Under the pieces are notes generated by a model. The model did no database searches. It was not told the DNA's origin and saw only the letters and a program-made list of their open reading frames with translations. From contig JAFVAA010000288.1 in the NCBI GenBank assembly GCA_017476305.1, forward strand, positions 1 to 8,036: DNA of 8,036 nt, read 5' to 3'. Below, piece after piece: positions 1-6,464 of this stretch; position 1 is the stretch's first letter, and each line of letters opens with the position of its first letter. The DNA is from Lachnospiraceae bacterium (lineage in GTDB: Bacteria > Bacillota > Clostridia > Lachnospirales > Lachnospiraceae). The translations under genes and the position numbers were made by a program.

Positions 1-1721
1 AGGGGGCTATTTTCTATCAGATCTATGTGGATCGTTTCTATAATGGAGATCCGTCCAATGATGTACTGGATGATGAATATCATTATATCGGTGATACGAC
101 TACACGTGTCAAGGATTGGAACAAATATCCGGCTGCCATGGGCGTTCGGGAATTTTATGGCGGAGATATTGCAGGAGTGATGCAGAAGCTGGATTATTTA
201 CAGGATCTGGGCGTGGAAGTGATTTATTTAAATCCGATTTTCGTATCGCCGTCGAATCATAAGTATGATATTCAGGATTATGATTATATCGATCCCCATA
301 TCGGCAGGATCGTAAAGGATGAAGGAGAGGTTTTGAAAAGAGATGAGCATGGAAATGTCATCTGCGATTATTCCCATCCGAATAAAGAGGCGACGAAGTA
401 TATCTGCCGTGTGACGGATAGGGAAAATCTGGAGGCCAGCAACCAGCTGTTCATAGAGTTCGTGAATGAAGTGCATCGCCGTGGGATGCGTGTGATCTTG
501 GATGGTGTGTTCAATCACTGCGGTTCTTTCAACAAATGGCTTGATAAGGAACGGATCTACGAGGATGCACCGGGCTATGCAAAAGGTGCATTTGTAGCGA
601 AGGAGAGTCCGTATCATACGTATTTCAAATTTTTCGAGGAGCATTGGCCGTATAATAATTATTATGACGGCTGGTGGGGTCATGATACCTTGCCGAAGCT
701 GAATTATGAGGAGTCCCAGGAGCTTTTTAACTATGTGATGTATATTGCGAAAAAGTGGGTTTCTCCTCCTTTCAATGTGGATGGCTGGCGTCTTGACGTG
801 GCTGCGGATCTGGGGCACTCCCCGGAGTACAATCATTTTTTCTGGTCGGAATTCCGAAAAAATGTCAAGGAAGCGAATCCGAATGCGATCATTCTGGCAG
901 AGCATTACGGAGATCCGACAGATTGGCTTTGTGGCAATCAGTGGGATACTGTGATGAACTATGATGCCTTTATGGAGCCGATTACCTGGTTTTTGACGGG
1001 AGTAGAGAAGCATAGTGATGAATACCGGGAGGATTTAAAGGGGAATGCAGATGCGTTTTTCGGTTCCATGCGTCACTATATGACCAGATTTTGTACGCAG
1101 TCCCTGCAGGTGGCGATGAATGAGCTGTCGAACCATGACCATTCCAGATTTTTGACCAGAACGAACAGTCGTGTCGGAAGAACGAGCTCCTCTGGTGCAG
1201 AGGCGGCAAATTACGGTGTAGATAAGGCGGTATTCCGCTTGGGCGTCATGATTCAGATGACATGGCCGGGGGCACCGACGATTTACTATGGAGATGAGGC
1301 GGGACTCTGCGGCTGGACGGATCCGGACAACAGGCGTGCCTATCCCTGGGGAAATGAGGATCTGGATTTGATCGAATATCATAAGGATCTGATTCGGATT
1401 CATAAGGAGTACCCGGCACTTCGGAAGGGTTCCATTCTGTTTCTGTTCGGGGAGTATAATCTGATCAGTTACGGAAGGTTCGATGGCCAGGATGGAATTG
1501 TTGTGATCATTAACCGTGGAGAGGAGCCAAGAGAGATGGAAATTCCTGTATGGCGTATCGGGATTACTTCCCAGGATCGCATGGCGCGTATTTATAATAC
1601 GGGACGGGAGGGCTTTTCGGATGAAAGCCAGATGTATAAAATCGAAAATGGAATTATCCGTTTGACAGTGCCCGGAGTTACAGGAATTATTATGAAGGAT
1701 ATCAAGGATAATTATTTATAA
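1..1721 (+). CDS. GH13 (alpha-amylase family) glycoside hydrolase, 5'-truncated
   Basis: The frame is open from the window edge (first full codon at base 3) and reads GAIFYQIYVDRFYNGD, the usual opening of a GH13 catalytic barrel. The true start, and probably an N-terminal beta-sandwich domain, therefore lies outside the window. Counting V (GTG at 27) as residue 1, the GH13 signatures are: region I DGVFNH at 159-164; region V LPKLN at 222-226, close to the MPKLN of the neopullulanase/cyclomaltodextrinase group; region II GWRLD with nucleophile Asp257; region III ILAEH with acid/base Glu292; region IV SNHD with Asp371. GAPTIYYGDEAGL and DPDNRR (415-436) and a C-terminal beta-domain ending near 558 complete the fold. 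The family hydrolyses or transfers alpha-1,4/1,6-glucosidic bonds in maltodextrins, pullulan or cyclodextrins; the exact substrate and the cell location cannot be told here. All catalytic residues are present, so it is likely active. It ends with TAA at 1719-1721, before a strong terminator. Confidence 0.93.
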   Translation, partial: GAIFYQIYVDRFYNGDPSNDVLDDEYHYIGDTTTRVKDWNKYPAAMGVREFYGGDIAGVMQKLDYLQDLGVEVIYLNPIFVSPSNHKYDIQDYDYIDPHIGRIVKDEGEVLKRDEHGNVICDYSHPNKEATKYICRVTDRENLEASNQLFIEFVNEVHRRGMRVILDGVFNHCGSFNKWLDKERIYEDAPGYAKGAFVAKESPYHTYFKFFEEHWPYNNYYDGWWGHDTLPKLNYEESQELFNYVMYIAKKWVSPPFNVDGWRLDVAADLGHSPEYNHFFWSEFRKNVKEANPNAIILAEHYGDPTDWLCGNQWDTVMNYDAFMEPITWFLTGVEKHSDEYREDLKGNADAFFGSMRHYMTRFCTQSLQVAMNELSNHDHSRFLTRTNSRVGRTSSSGAEAANYGVDKAVFRLGVMIQMTWPGAPTIYYGDEAGLCGWTDPDNRRAYPWGNEDLDLIEYHKDLIRIHKEYPALRKGSILFLFGEYNLISYGRFDGQDGIVVIINRGEEPREMEIPVWRIGITSQDRMARIYNTGREGFSDESQMYKIENGIIRLTVPGVTGIIMKDIKDNYL

Positions 1722-1782
1722 ACATGGGGCAGGGTTATGTGCGTAAAGCATCAAGGCTGCTTTGTGGATTATTTTTATGACA

Positions 1783-1839
1783 GAAAAACAGCATATCAGT
1801 TTCCGAGAAGGTAGAATCGGAGATGATATGCTGTTTTTC
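1783..1839. terminator. Bidirectional intrinsic terminator between GH13 gene and BIG2 gene
   Basis: A perfect 16-bp inverted repeat, GAAAAACAGCATATCA (1783-1798) and its complement (1824-1839), is extended inward by a second stem (1800-1806 with 1817-1823, including TCCGA/TCGGA) closing on a 10-base loop. The arms carry five A's on the left and five T's on the right, so a U-run follows the hairpin core in either direction. It lies about 60 bases after the GH13 stop and about 75 bases beyond the stop of the convergent BIG2 gene, so it can end both transcripts. Confidence 0.85.
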
Positions 1840-1915
1840 ATCCTTTGTTCTTGTTCCTTTGTTTTCTATTTATTCTAAAGAAGTTCTTCACTTCTATAGA
1901 AGCAATGTTAAATGC

Positions 1916-2635
1916 TTATTTCTTTTTTACAATAACCCGGCACTGTGTCGTTTTTCCATTGTCGATTGTTGCTGTAACATATGTACTTCCTGCTGACTTT
2001 GCAAAGATCTTTCCCTTCGCATTTATAGTCGCTACTTTCGGATCCTTTGAAGAAAAGACAGGAACCTCGCCGGAATTCCCCGGACGGATGGTCAGATCCA
2101 GAGTTGCTTTCTTTCCTTCTGTTAATACGATTTTCTGTTTCACGCACTTGATACTGGTGGCATGAGGAGTTACTGAAATCTTTGTACGGTAAGTACTTTC
2201 ATTGCTCCAGAAAAAAATAATCGGACTGGTACGAACGGTCACGATGATTTCAGCTGTTCCATATGCCTCACCGGTATACACACAACTGGAATCTCCCTTT
2301 TTCTTTACAGAAAGAATGGATGTATCTGAGCTTTTAAAGGAGATGTCCATATCCTCTGTAGTGTTCTTCAGTGACAAAACGTGTGAATCGGATTGTAGGA
2401 TATCTGTTTCATGTTCTGCAAGCTTTACTTCTGAATCATCGGATGCTTTTTTTAATGTATGTAATGGGGAACCGGTAAAGGCAGAATTTGTCTGGATCGC
2501 ATTTACTGCGTTCCTGTCTTCTGCGTCTTTAGCAGAAACAGTTCCCGGAAATGTACCGATCATGATAAGTGTCATTGCAAGAAAACAAAACAGATACCAT
2601 ATTTTTTGATACCATGTTTTCCTTATGACTTTCAT
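1916..2635 (-). CDS. Secreted protein with two bacterial Ig-like (BIG2) domains
   Basis: This 239-residue protein starts at ATG 2635-2633, five bases after a strong TGGAGGT site (2647-2641). Residues 1-35 form a signal peptide: basic start MKVIRK, hydrophobic core about 13-30, and cleavage likely after VSA (35). A linker of about 45 residues follows. Then come two Ig-like segments: about 85-155 (with FKSSDTSILSV and YGTAEIIVTV) and about 164-238 (with VFSSKDPKVATIN, GKIFAKSAGSTYVTATI), the second a clear BIG2 pattern. There is no LPXTG motif, SLH domain, lipobox or catalytic motif, so the product is probably released or loosely wall-associated. BIG2 domains usually serve adhesion or as structural spacers; here they make up nearly the whole protein, so a specific function cannot be assigned. 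The mature protein has three cysteines (118, 164, 232). The gene is divergent from the two-component operon and shares its upstream region. Confidence 0.82.
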   Translation of the reverse strand: MKVIRKTWYQKIWYLFCFLAMTLIMIGTFPGTVSAKDAEDRNAVNAIQTNSAFTGSPLHTLKKASDDSEVKLAEHETDILQSDSHVLSLKNTTEDMDISFKSSDTSILSVKKKGDSSCVYTGEAYGTAEIIVTVRTSPIIFFWSNESTYRTKISVTPHATSIKCVKQKIVLTEGKKATLDLTIRPGNSGEVPVFSSKDPKVATINAKGKIFAKSAGSTYVTATIDNGKTTQCRVIVKKK

Positions 2636-2640
2636 AGTTT

Positions 2641-2647
2641 ACCTCCA
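2641..2647 (-). promoter_or_regulatory. Ribosome binding site of the BIG2 gene
   Basis: On the minus strand TGGAGGT precedes ATG (2635) by five bases. It fixes this start and supports the gene against the overlapping opposite-strand reading frames. Confidence 0.8.
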
Positions 2648-2760
2648 TATTTTTTGATTTGCTCTAAGTATAAATTTTAGAAATGTCAGAATGGTGGCAA
2701 AATATTGTCAGTTAATAGGAATGCATAAAATAAATTCTTTTCCTGTAAAAAAACTTATTT

Positions 2761-2788
2761 TTGCCATATTTGTTGATTACTATATCAT
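2761..2788 (+). promoter_or_regulatory. Candidate sigma-A promoter of the two-component operon
   Basis: TTGCCA (2761-2766), a 16-base spacer and TATCAT (2783-2788) each match the sigma-A consensus at five of six positions. Transcription would begin near 2795, giving a leader of about 95 bases before ATG 2889. The region is AT-rich and an alternative pair, TTGTCA (2705-2710) with TAAAAT (2726-2731) at a short 15-base spacing, lies upstream. The assignment is tentative. Confidence 0.4.
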
Positions 2789-2878
2789 CAGAGTTATTAT
2801 TCCCAAAACACCACAGGGGAATGGGAACAGTACTGGCTGTTATAGAACATGGGCTTTTCTGGTCCAAAGGTTCGGAAT

Positions 2879-2884
2879 GGAGGG
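2879..2884 (+). promoter_or_regulatory. Ribosome binding site deciding the response regulator start
   Basis: GGAGGG sits four bases before ATG 2889. This is why 2889 is chosen over in-frame codons upstream, which would add 66 non-conserved residues. Confidence 0.75.
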
Positions 2885-2888
2885 AATT

Positions 2889-3590
2889 ATGAAATACGTT
2901 TTGATTGCAGATGATAATAAGGATATTACAGATATTTTATCGGTGTATGTGGAAAAGGAGGGATATACACCGCTCATTGCTAAAGACGGGGTGGAAACAG
3001 AGCGTATGTTTGAGGAATATTCTCCGATCGCTTTGCTTTTGGATGTGATGATGCCTTTAAAGGATGGCTATGAGGTATGCAGGTCCATCCGGGCAAAGTC
3101 GGGCGTTCCGATTATTTTGATCACCGCGCGGGGAGAGGATTATAACAAAATCATGGGATTAGATATTGGGGCAGACGATTATATCGTAAAGCCATTCAGT
3201 CCAAGTGAGGTCATGGCGAGGCTCCGTGCAGTGCTCAGGCGGTTTGAAAAAGCGGATTCTGATGAAGATAAAGAAAATATTTTGCGTATCAATAACATGG
3301 TCGTAAACCTCGAAGAGTATTCCTTCATGATAGACGGGAAGCGTGTACCGCTTACGAAAAAGGAAATCGAGACGATGTGGACATTGGCAAGTAATCCGAA
3401 TAAAGTGTTTACCAGAGATAATCTTTTGGACAGCCTGTGGGGATATGACTATTACGGAGACAGCCGAACAGTAGATTCCCATATTAAACGTCTGCGTGCG
3501 AAGCTGGACAGTGTAGAGCATCCTGCATGGAGCATCAAGACGATATGGGGAGTCGGTTATAAGTTTGAAATCGAGCCGGAGGATTTCTGA
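2889..3590 (+). CDS. OmpR/PhoB-family response regulator
   Basis: A 233-residue DNA-binding response regulator. The receiver domain (1-118) has the acidic pair Asp8/Asp9, phospho-acceptor Asp52 in LLLDVMMP, switch Thr79 and Lys101 in VKPF. After a short acidic linker (about 119-130), the C-terminal winged-helix domain (131-228) carries the recognition-helix pattern SRTVDSHIKRLRAKL (192-206) and the terminal IKTIWGVGYKFE. The start is ATG 2889, set by GGAGGG (2879-2884) four bases upstream and by the conserved MKYVLIADDN opening. The frame is open back to 2691, but the extra N-terminal residues do not resemble a receiver domain. It is phosphorylated by, and overlaps by one base with, the following sensor kinase. 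It resembles the PhoP/ResD/SrrA type, but target genes and signal cannot be read from sequence. Confidence 0.95.
   Translation: MKYVLIADDNKDITDILSVYVEKEGYTPLIAKDGVETERMFEEYSPIALLLDVMMPLKDGYEVCRSIRAKSGVPIILITARGEDYNKIMGLDIGADDYIVKPFSPSEVMARLRAVLRRFEKADSDEDKENILRINNMVVNLEEYSFMIDGKRVPLTKKEIETMWTLASNPNKVFTRDNLLDSLWGYDYYGDSRTVDSHIKRLRAKLDSVEHPAWSIKTIWGVGYKFEIEPEDF
3578..3582 (+). promoter_or_regulatory. Ribosome binding site of the sensor kinase, inside the regulator gene
   Basis: GGAGG lies seven bases before ATG 3590, within the last codons of the response regulator, which ends at 3590. It supports the one-base-overlap start. Confidence 0.7.
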
Positions 3591-5125
3591 TGAATCGTAT
3601 ATGGAAGAAAATCAGGAAGGGGCTTGCTTCCTTTCTGCGCTTTTTAAAGCATAATGATGTGGTGTTAAAGATCTATGCTTCTTTTGTAATCGTTTTGGTA
3701 CTGACCGGAGTTTTGACCAGTCTGATTTTTATCCGTCTGTATCAGAGAAATTATATTGCTTCCCATACAAAGCTTTTGACGAATCAGGGAAAGAGGATCG
3801 CGAAAAGGGTGAGAGGTTTTGAAAAAAATCAGAATCAGAAGCAGTTCGAACGATATCATGTCTATATTGATGAGCTGGAGCATGCTGACAGTACGGATGT
3901 CTGGATCGTGGCAAATCAAAATGCCGGGGTGCCGCTTCAGGAGAGCTTCGTAAATGCTTATCTGGAAGATGATTCGGTATCAGAGAACACATTAGAGGCT
4001 GTAAATAAGACCTTTGAAAAGGGAAAGGTATTTCATAATTCGGAATATGATGATGTCTACGGGACCGTTACATTAAGCGTATCTGTTCCAATCAAAAATA
4101 CAAGTACCGGAGAAGTCAGCGGGGCGGTTTTGCTTGTCTCCATGATCAATAAGCAGACGATGGGAATTGATGATGGCAAGTATATGATCGTTTTGAGCGT
4201 GGTGTTCTCTGTCAGTATCGCTCTGATCGTAGCGGTTGTATTTTCGAGCAATCTGTCGAAGTCCATTTTACGGCTCAGTAATCACATCAGTGTTTTGGCA
4301 CGTGGAGATTACCGTACGATTGAGGTGAAAAAGCCACATTCACAGATCGGGCTTTTAGAGCAGTCCCTGGGGAGATTATCGAAGAAGTTAAAGAAGGCAA
4401 ACGAAGAAAGGGAGCAGTTAGAGCAGGTCAGAAGGGATTTTTTTGCCAATGTGTCACATGAGCTCCGGACCCCGATTACAGTGATCCGGGGCTATACGGA
4501 AACGCTTTCCGACGGTGTGATAAAGGAGCAGAGCAAGGTGGAAGAGCTCTATGGGCGCATGCTTTTGGAGTGTCAGGGGATCGAAAGACTGGTGGAGGAC
4601 CTGTTTATTTTATCCAAGATGCAGAATCCGGATTTTCAGATCGAAAAAGAACCAGTCAGTTTAAAGCAGATTTTCGATGATATCCGGAGGAGTGTGTATG
4701 AGCTCGGAAAGGAAAAGGGGATCCAATGGCAGTTAGAGATGCCGGAGGGGGATGAGCTTTGCCTGATTTTAGGCGATTATGGCAGATTGCGGCAGATGTT
4801 CTTTATTATTTTAGACAATGCGATTAAATTCTCCCAGGAAAATGGTGTGATAGAAATTCAGGTGAAAAAAGAGGAGGAGCATTTTCAGGTCTGTATCAGA
4901 GATCATGGTGTCGGTATCAAGAAAGAGGAGCTGCCGTATATTTTTGAAAAGTTCTATACTTCTAAAATGCGTCAGAATACCAAAGGAACCGGTCTGGGAC
5001 TTATGATCGCCAGAGGAATTGCATTAAAGCATGGAAGTGATATTCGTGTAGAAAGCAGGGAAAATGAAGGAAGTGCCTTTTTCTTTTTGTTTGATGAATG
5101 TACTGCACCGGAGGAGTTTGAATAA
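3590..5125 (+). CDS. Membrane sensor histidine kinase (HAMP-HisKA-HATPase)
   Basis: A 511-residue sensor kinase and the partner of the preceding regulator. Basic N-terminus; TM1 about 27-49; an extracytoplasmic sensor of about 148 residues (50-197) ending in SVSVPIKNTSTGEVSGAVLL, a pattern common to PAS/CACHE-like extracellular folds; TM2 about 199-218; HAMP linker about 219-270; a short coiled coil; HisKA with phospho-accepting His290 in NVSHELRTP; and a HATPase domain with N-box LDNAIKFS (Asn410), G1 DHGVGI (438-443), F-box FEKFYTSK (452-459) and G2 GTGLGL (466-471). It autophosphorylates at the membrane and passes phosphate to Asp52 of the regulator. ATG 3590 overlaps the regulator's TGA by one base, and GGAGG (3578-3582) inside the regulator gene serves as its ribosome site, so the two are probably translationally coupled. 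The ligand is unknown; the sensor region matches no family I can name. Confidence 0.95.
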   Translation: MNRIWKKIRKGLASFLRFLKHNDVVLKIYASFVIVLVLTGVLTSLIFIRLYQRNYIASHTKLLTNQGKRIAKRVRGFEKNQNQKQFERYHVYIDELEHADSTDVWIVANQNAGVPLQESFVNAYLEDDSVSENTLEAVNKTFEKGKVFHNSEYDDVYGTVTLSVSVPIKNTSTGEVSGAVLLVSMINKQTMGIDDGKYMIVLSVVFSVSIALIVAVVFSSNLSKSILRLSNHISVLARGDYRTIEVKKPHSQIGLLEQSLGRLSKKLKKANEEREQLEQVRRDFFANVSHELRTPITVIRGYTETLSDGVIKEQSKVEELYGRMLLECQGIERLVEDLFILSKMQNPDFQIEKEPVSLKQIFDDIRRSVYELGKEKGIQWQLEMPEGDELCLILGDYGRLRQMFFIILDNAIKFSQENGVIEIQVKKEEEHFQVCIRDHGVGIKKEELPYIFEKFYTSKMRQNTKGTGLGLMIARGIALKHGSDIRVESRENEGSAFFFLFDECTAPEEFE

Positions 5126-5141
5126 GCCGGATTAAATCCTT

Positions 5142-5203
5142 AGGAACTGTAGATATACCTGGAAACGAAATTAATTTCCTTTCCGGGTATATCTACAGTT
5201 CTT
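5142..5203 (+). terminator. Long hairpin after the two-component operon, abutting murI
   Basis: A perfect 16-bp inverted repeat, GAACTGTAGATATACC (5144-5159) and its complement (5186-5201), is extended inward by about six pairs (5160-5165 with 5180-5185, one G-U). Downstream on the plus strand is a weak T-rich tail, TTTATATAT. The right arm touches the murI stop codon (5203-5205, minus strand). On the minus strand no U-run follows, so termination of murI here is less certain. Confidence 0.7.
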
Positions 5204-5973
5204 TATATATGTAATAAAAACTCACAGAGCCTGCGCTCCTCCTCCGTATCTCTGCTGTTACAAAATCTTACCTGCCCCTCTTTTTCCTCATTGGTGAGCA
5301 GTCCGGCAGCCTCTAATCTTCGTTTCATCTCCTTGGCAGTTCCGTATCCGCCATCAAAAATCTGAACATCCTTTCCTGCGACTTCGGAAATCATTTTTCC
5401 TGCAAACGGGTAATGTGTGCAGCCAAGCACGATCGCATCGATCTTTTTTTCCATTACCGGCTGTAAAAGTCTTACTAAATATTCCCGCAGCTCCCCGCTT
5501 TCCAGCTCGCCTCTTTCCACGAATTCCATCAGCCCCGGGCATGGAAGGGGAATGATTTCTGCCTGATCCTCATATTTTTCTAACAGCGTTCGAAACTTTT
5601 CCTGTTTTAAAGTCATCGGAGTTGCCATGACTACGATTCTGGAATTCGGTTTATCTAGTACAGCAGGTTTGATCGCCGGTTCAATTCCCACGATTGGAAT
5701 CTCTGGATACATGTTTCTAAGGACAGATACTGCAGCACTCGTTGCAGTATTGCATGCGATCACAATAGATTTCGCTCCGCTGTGCAGCAGTTCTTCTATA
5801 TGCGTAATCGTAAGTTTCCTGGCTTCTTCTAAGGTTTTCGTGCCATACGGTGCATTTACGGAATCCCCTAAATATAAATAATCTTCATTTGGCATGAGCT
5901 TTACCAGTTCACGAAGGACACTGATTCCTCCGACACCTGAATCAAATACACCGATCGGGGCATTTTTATCCAT
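5203..5973 (-). CDS. murI: Glutamate racemase
   Basis: A cytoplasmic, cofactor-independent racemase that interconverts L- and D-glutamate, supplying D-Glu for peptidoglycan precursors. With the start at 5973 it has 256 residues, normal for the family. Signatures: FDSGVGG (10-16, catalytic-site Asp11/Ser12), GDSVNAPYG (36-44), ACNTATS with catalytic Cys74, GIEPAIKPA (96-104) and GCTHYPF with the second catalytic Cys185. The start ATG 5973 is chosen because GGAG (5986-5983) lies nine bases upstream and the protein then begins MDKNAPIGVFDSG. An in-frame ATG at 5988 would add MEMKK, but has only a weak purine stretch before it and itself contains that GGAG. The gene is convergent with the sensor kinase. 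Upstream on the same strand are an RNA gene and its terminator, which leave about 70 bases for a murI promoter; none is convincing, so read-through from the RNA promoter is possible. Confidence 0.95.
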   Translation of the reverse strand: MDKNAPIGVFDSGVGGISVLRELVKLMPNEDYLYLGDSVNAPYGTKTLEEARKLTITHIEELLHSGAKSIVIACNTATSAAVSVLRNMYPEIPIVGIEPAIKPAVLDKPNSRIVVMATPMTLKQEKFRTLLEKYEDQAEIIPLPCPGLMEFVERGELESGELREYLVRLLQPVMEKKIDAIVLGCTHYPFAGKMISEVAGKDVQIFDGGYGTAKEMKRRLEAAGLLTNEEKEGQVRFCNSRDTEEERRLCEFLLHI

Positions 5974-6040
5974 TTTTTTCATCTCCATTTCTGCTTTCTG
6001 TCATATCTTGCCAATCTTAAAAAATCTTTTGTAAACAAAG

Positions 6041-6075
6041 GAAAAAGCTGCCACCAAAGCCTCACGGTGACAGCT
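6041..6075 (-). terminator. Intrinsic terminator of the minus-strand structured RNA
   Basis: Read on the minus strand, AGCTGTCACC (6075-6066) pairs with GGTGGCAGCT (6055-6046) over ten pairs with one G-U, around a ten-base loop. It is followed at once by TTTTT (the last stem T plus 6045-6042). This is a textbook Rho-independent terminator and shows that a transcript reaches this point from the right. It lies about 70 bases upstream of the murI start. Confidence 0.85.
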
Positions 6076-6094
6076 GATAAATACTATAAGTAAC

Positions 6095-6280
6095 CCAAAA
6101 TGCCGGCTCCTGATTTTTGAATCCTAGCACAAGCTAGGTGGGCAACCGCACATCCTGCTCAGCCTTCCGCTCAAAGACGGCCCGACATCACAGAAAAGAT
6201 ATAGGAATCCCGAATCAAAATTGTAGGTTCAAAATATCAGAAGTTATCGTACATCTCAGGCATCCGATGCATTTCTGTTA
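6095..6280 (-). ncRNA. ssrS: Probable 6S RNA (SsrS-like structured RNA)
   Basis: A noncoding minus-strand stretch has its own promoter (6287-6315) and terminator (6041-6075). The halves at 6225-6243 and 6107-6125 form a long closing stem of about 18 pairs: CTTCTGAT with ATCAGGAG, then TTTTGAA with TTCAAAA, then CCT with AGG. Inside lie a large open region, a G/C-rich arm (about 6160-6190) and a 3' hairpin CCTAGC-TTGT-GCTAGG (6138-6123). The closing-stem, bubble and apical-arm layout, the length of about 185 nt and segments such as GTTGCCCACCTAGC fit my recollection of Firmicutes 6S RNAs, which bind sigma-A RNA polymerase by imitating an open promoter. I could not check this against a covariance model. 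Both ends are approximate: the 5' end is inferred from the promoter and the primary transcript may run to about 6042. The alternative is a cis-acting leader that controls murI by attenuation. Confidence 0.6.
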
Positions 6281-6286
6281 CTAATT

Positions 6287-6315
6287 AGTATATACACTTT
6301 TTCAAAAAAAAACAA
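6287..6315 (-). promoter_or_regulatory. Sigma-A promoter of the structured RNA
   Basis: On the minus strand, TTGTTT (6315-6310), a 17-base spacer and TATACT (6292-6287) predict a start near 6280. Immediately upstream of the -35 element (about 6316-6336) are runs of A's on the minus strand, resembling an UP element and consistent with strong expression. Confidence 0.6.
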
Positions 6316-6464
6316 CTACTTTTTCGTATTTTTTTTGACTGATTTTACCATATACGTGACAGTTCACCCTTTCATGTCATTTCGTTAAGTATTTCGAACG
6401 GAAACTGCACTCTGTATATTTGTTTTATCATCTGTGCAGGAGGTTCGGGAAAATTTTACTAAAA
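6316..6464. other. Intergenic stretch between divergent RNA and clpB promoters
   Basis: No open reading frame with a start and ribosome site is visible. It holds A/T tracts (about 6321-6336) that probably belong to the RNA promoter, a short inverted repeat GTGA-CAGT-TCAC (6356-6367), an imperfect stem TTTCGTT/AACGGAAA (6380-6404), and an isolated AGGAGGT (6438-6444) with no start codon after it. I see nothing else. Confidence 0.5.

Noticed and set aside
27..29. GTG as the start of the GH13 gene
   Set aside because: It falls inside the conserved YQIYVDRF motif and the frame is open to the window edge; the real start is upstream.
228..1013. 261-codon minus-strand reading frame
   Set aside because: It is antisense to the GH13 catalytic core, has no domain or convincing ribosome site, and its residues are typical of a shadow frame.
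1845..2609. Two plus-strand frames (1845-2165 and 2202-2609) opposite the BIG2 gene
   Set aside because: The minus-strand gene has a signal peptide, Ig-like domains and a strong ribosome site; the plus-strand frames have none of these.
2691..2888. 66-residue N-terminal extension of the response regulator
   Set aside because: It resembles no receiver domain, and a GGAGGG site and the conserved MKYVLIADDN opening place the start at 2889.
6041..6280. T-box leader or tmRNA
   Set aside because: There is no T-box AGGGTGGNACCGCG motif, no tRNA-like 3' CCA end and no tag-peptide reading frame; the single closing stem with a central bubble fits 6S better.
6438..6444. AGGAGGT as a ribosome site of a small gene
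   Set aside because: No ATG, GTG or TTG follows at a workable distance, and it lies upstream of the clpB promoter.
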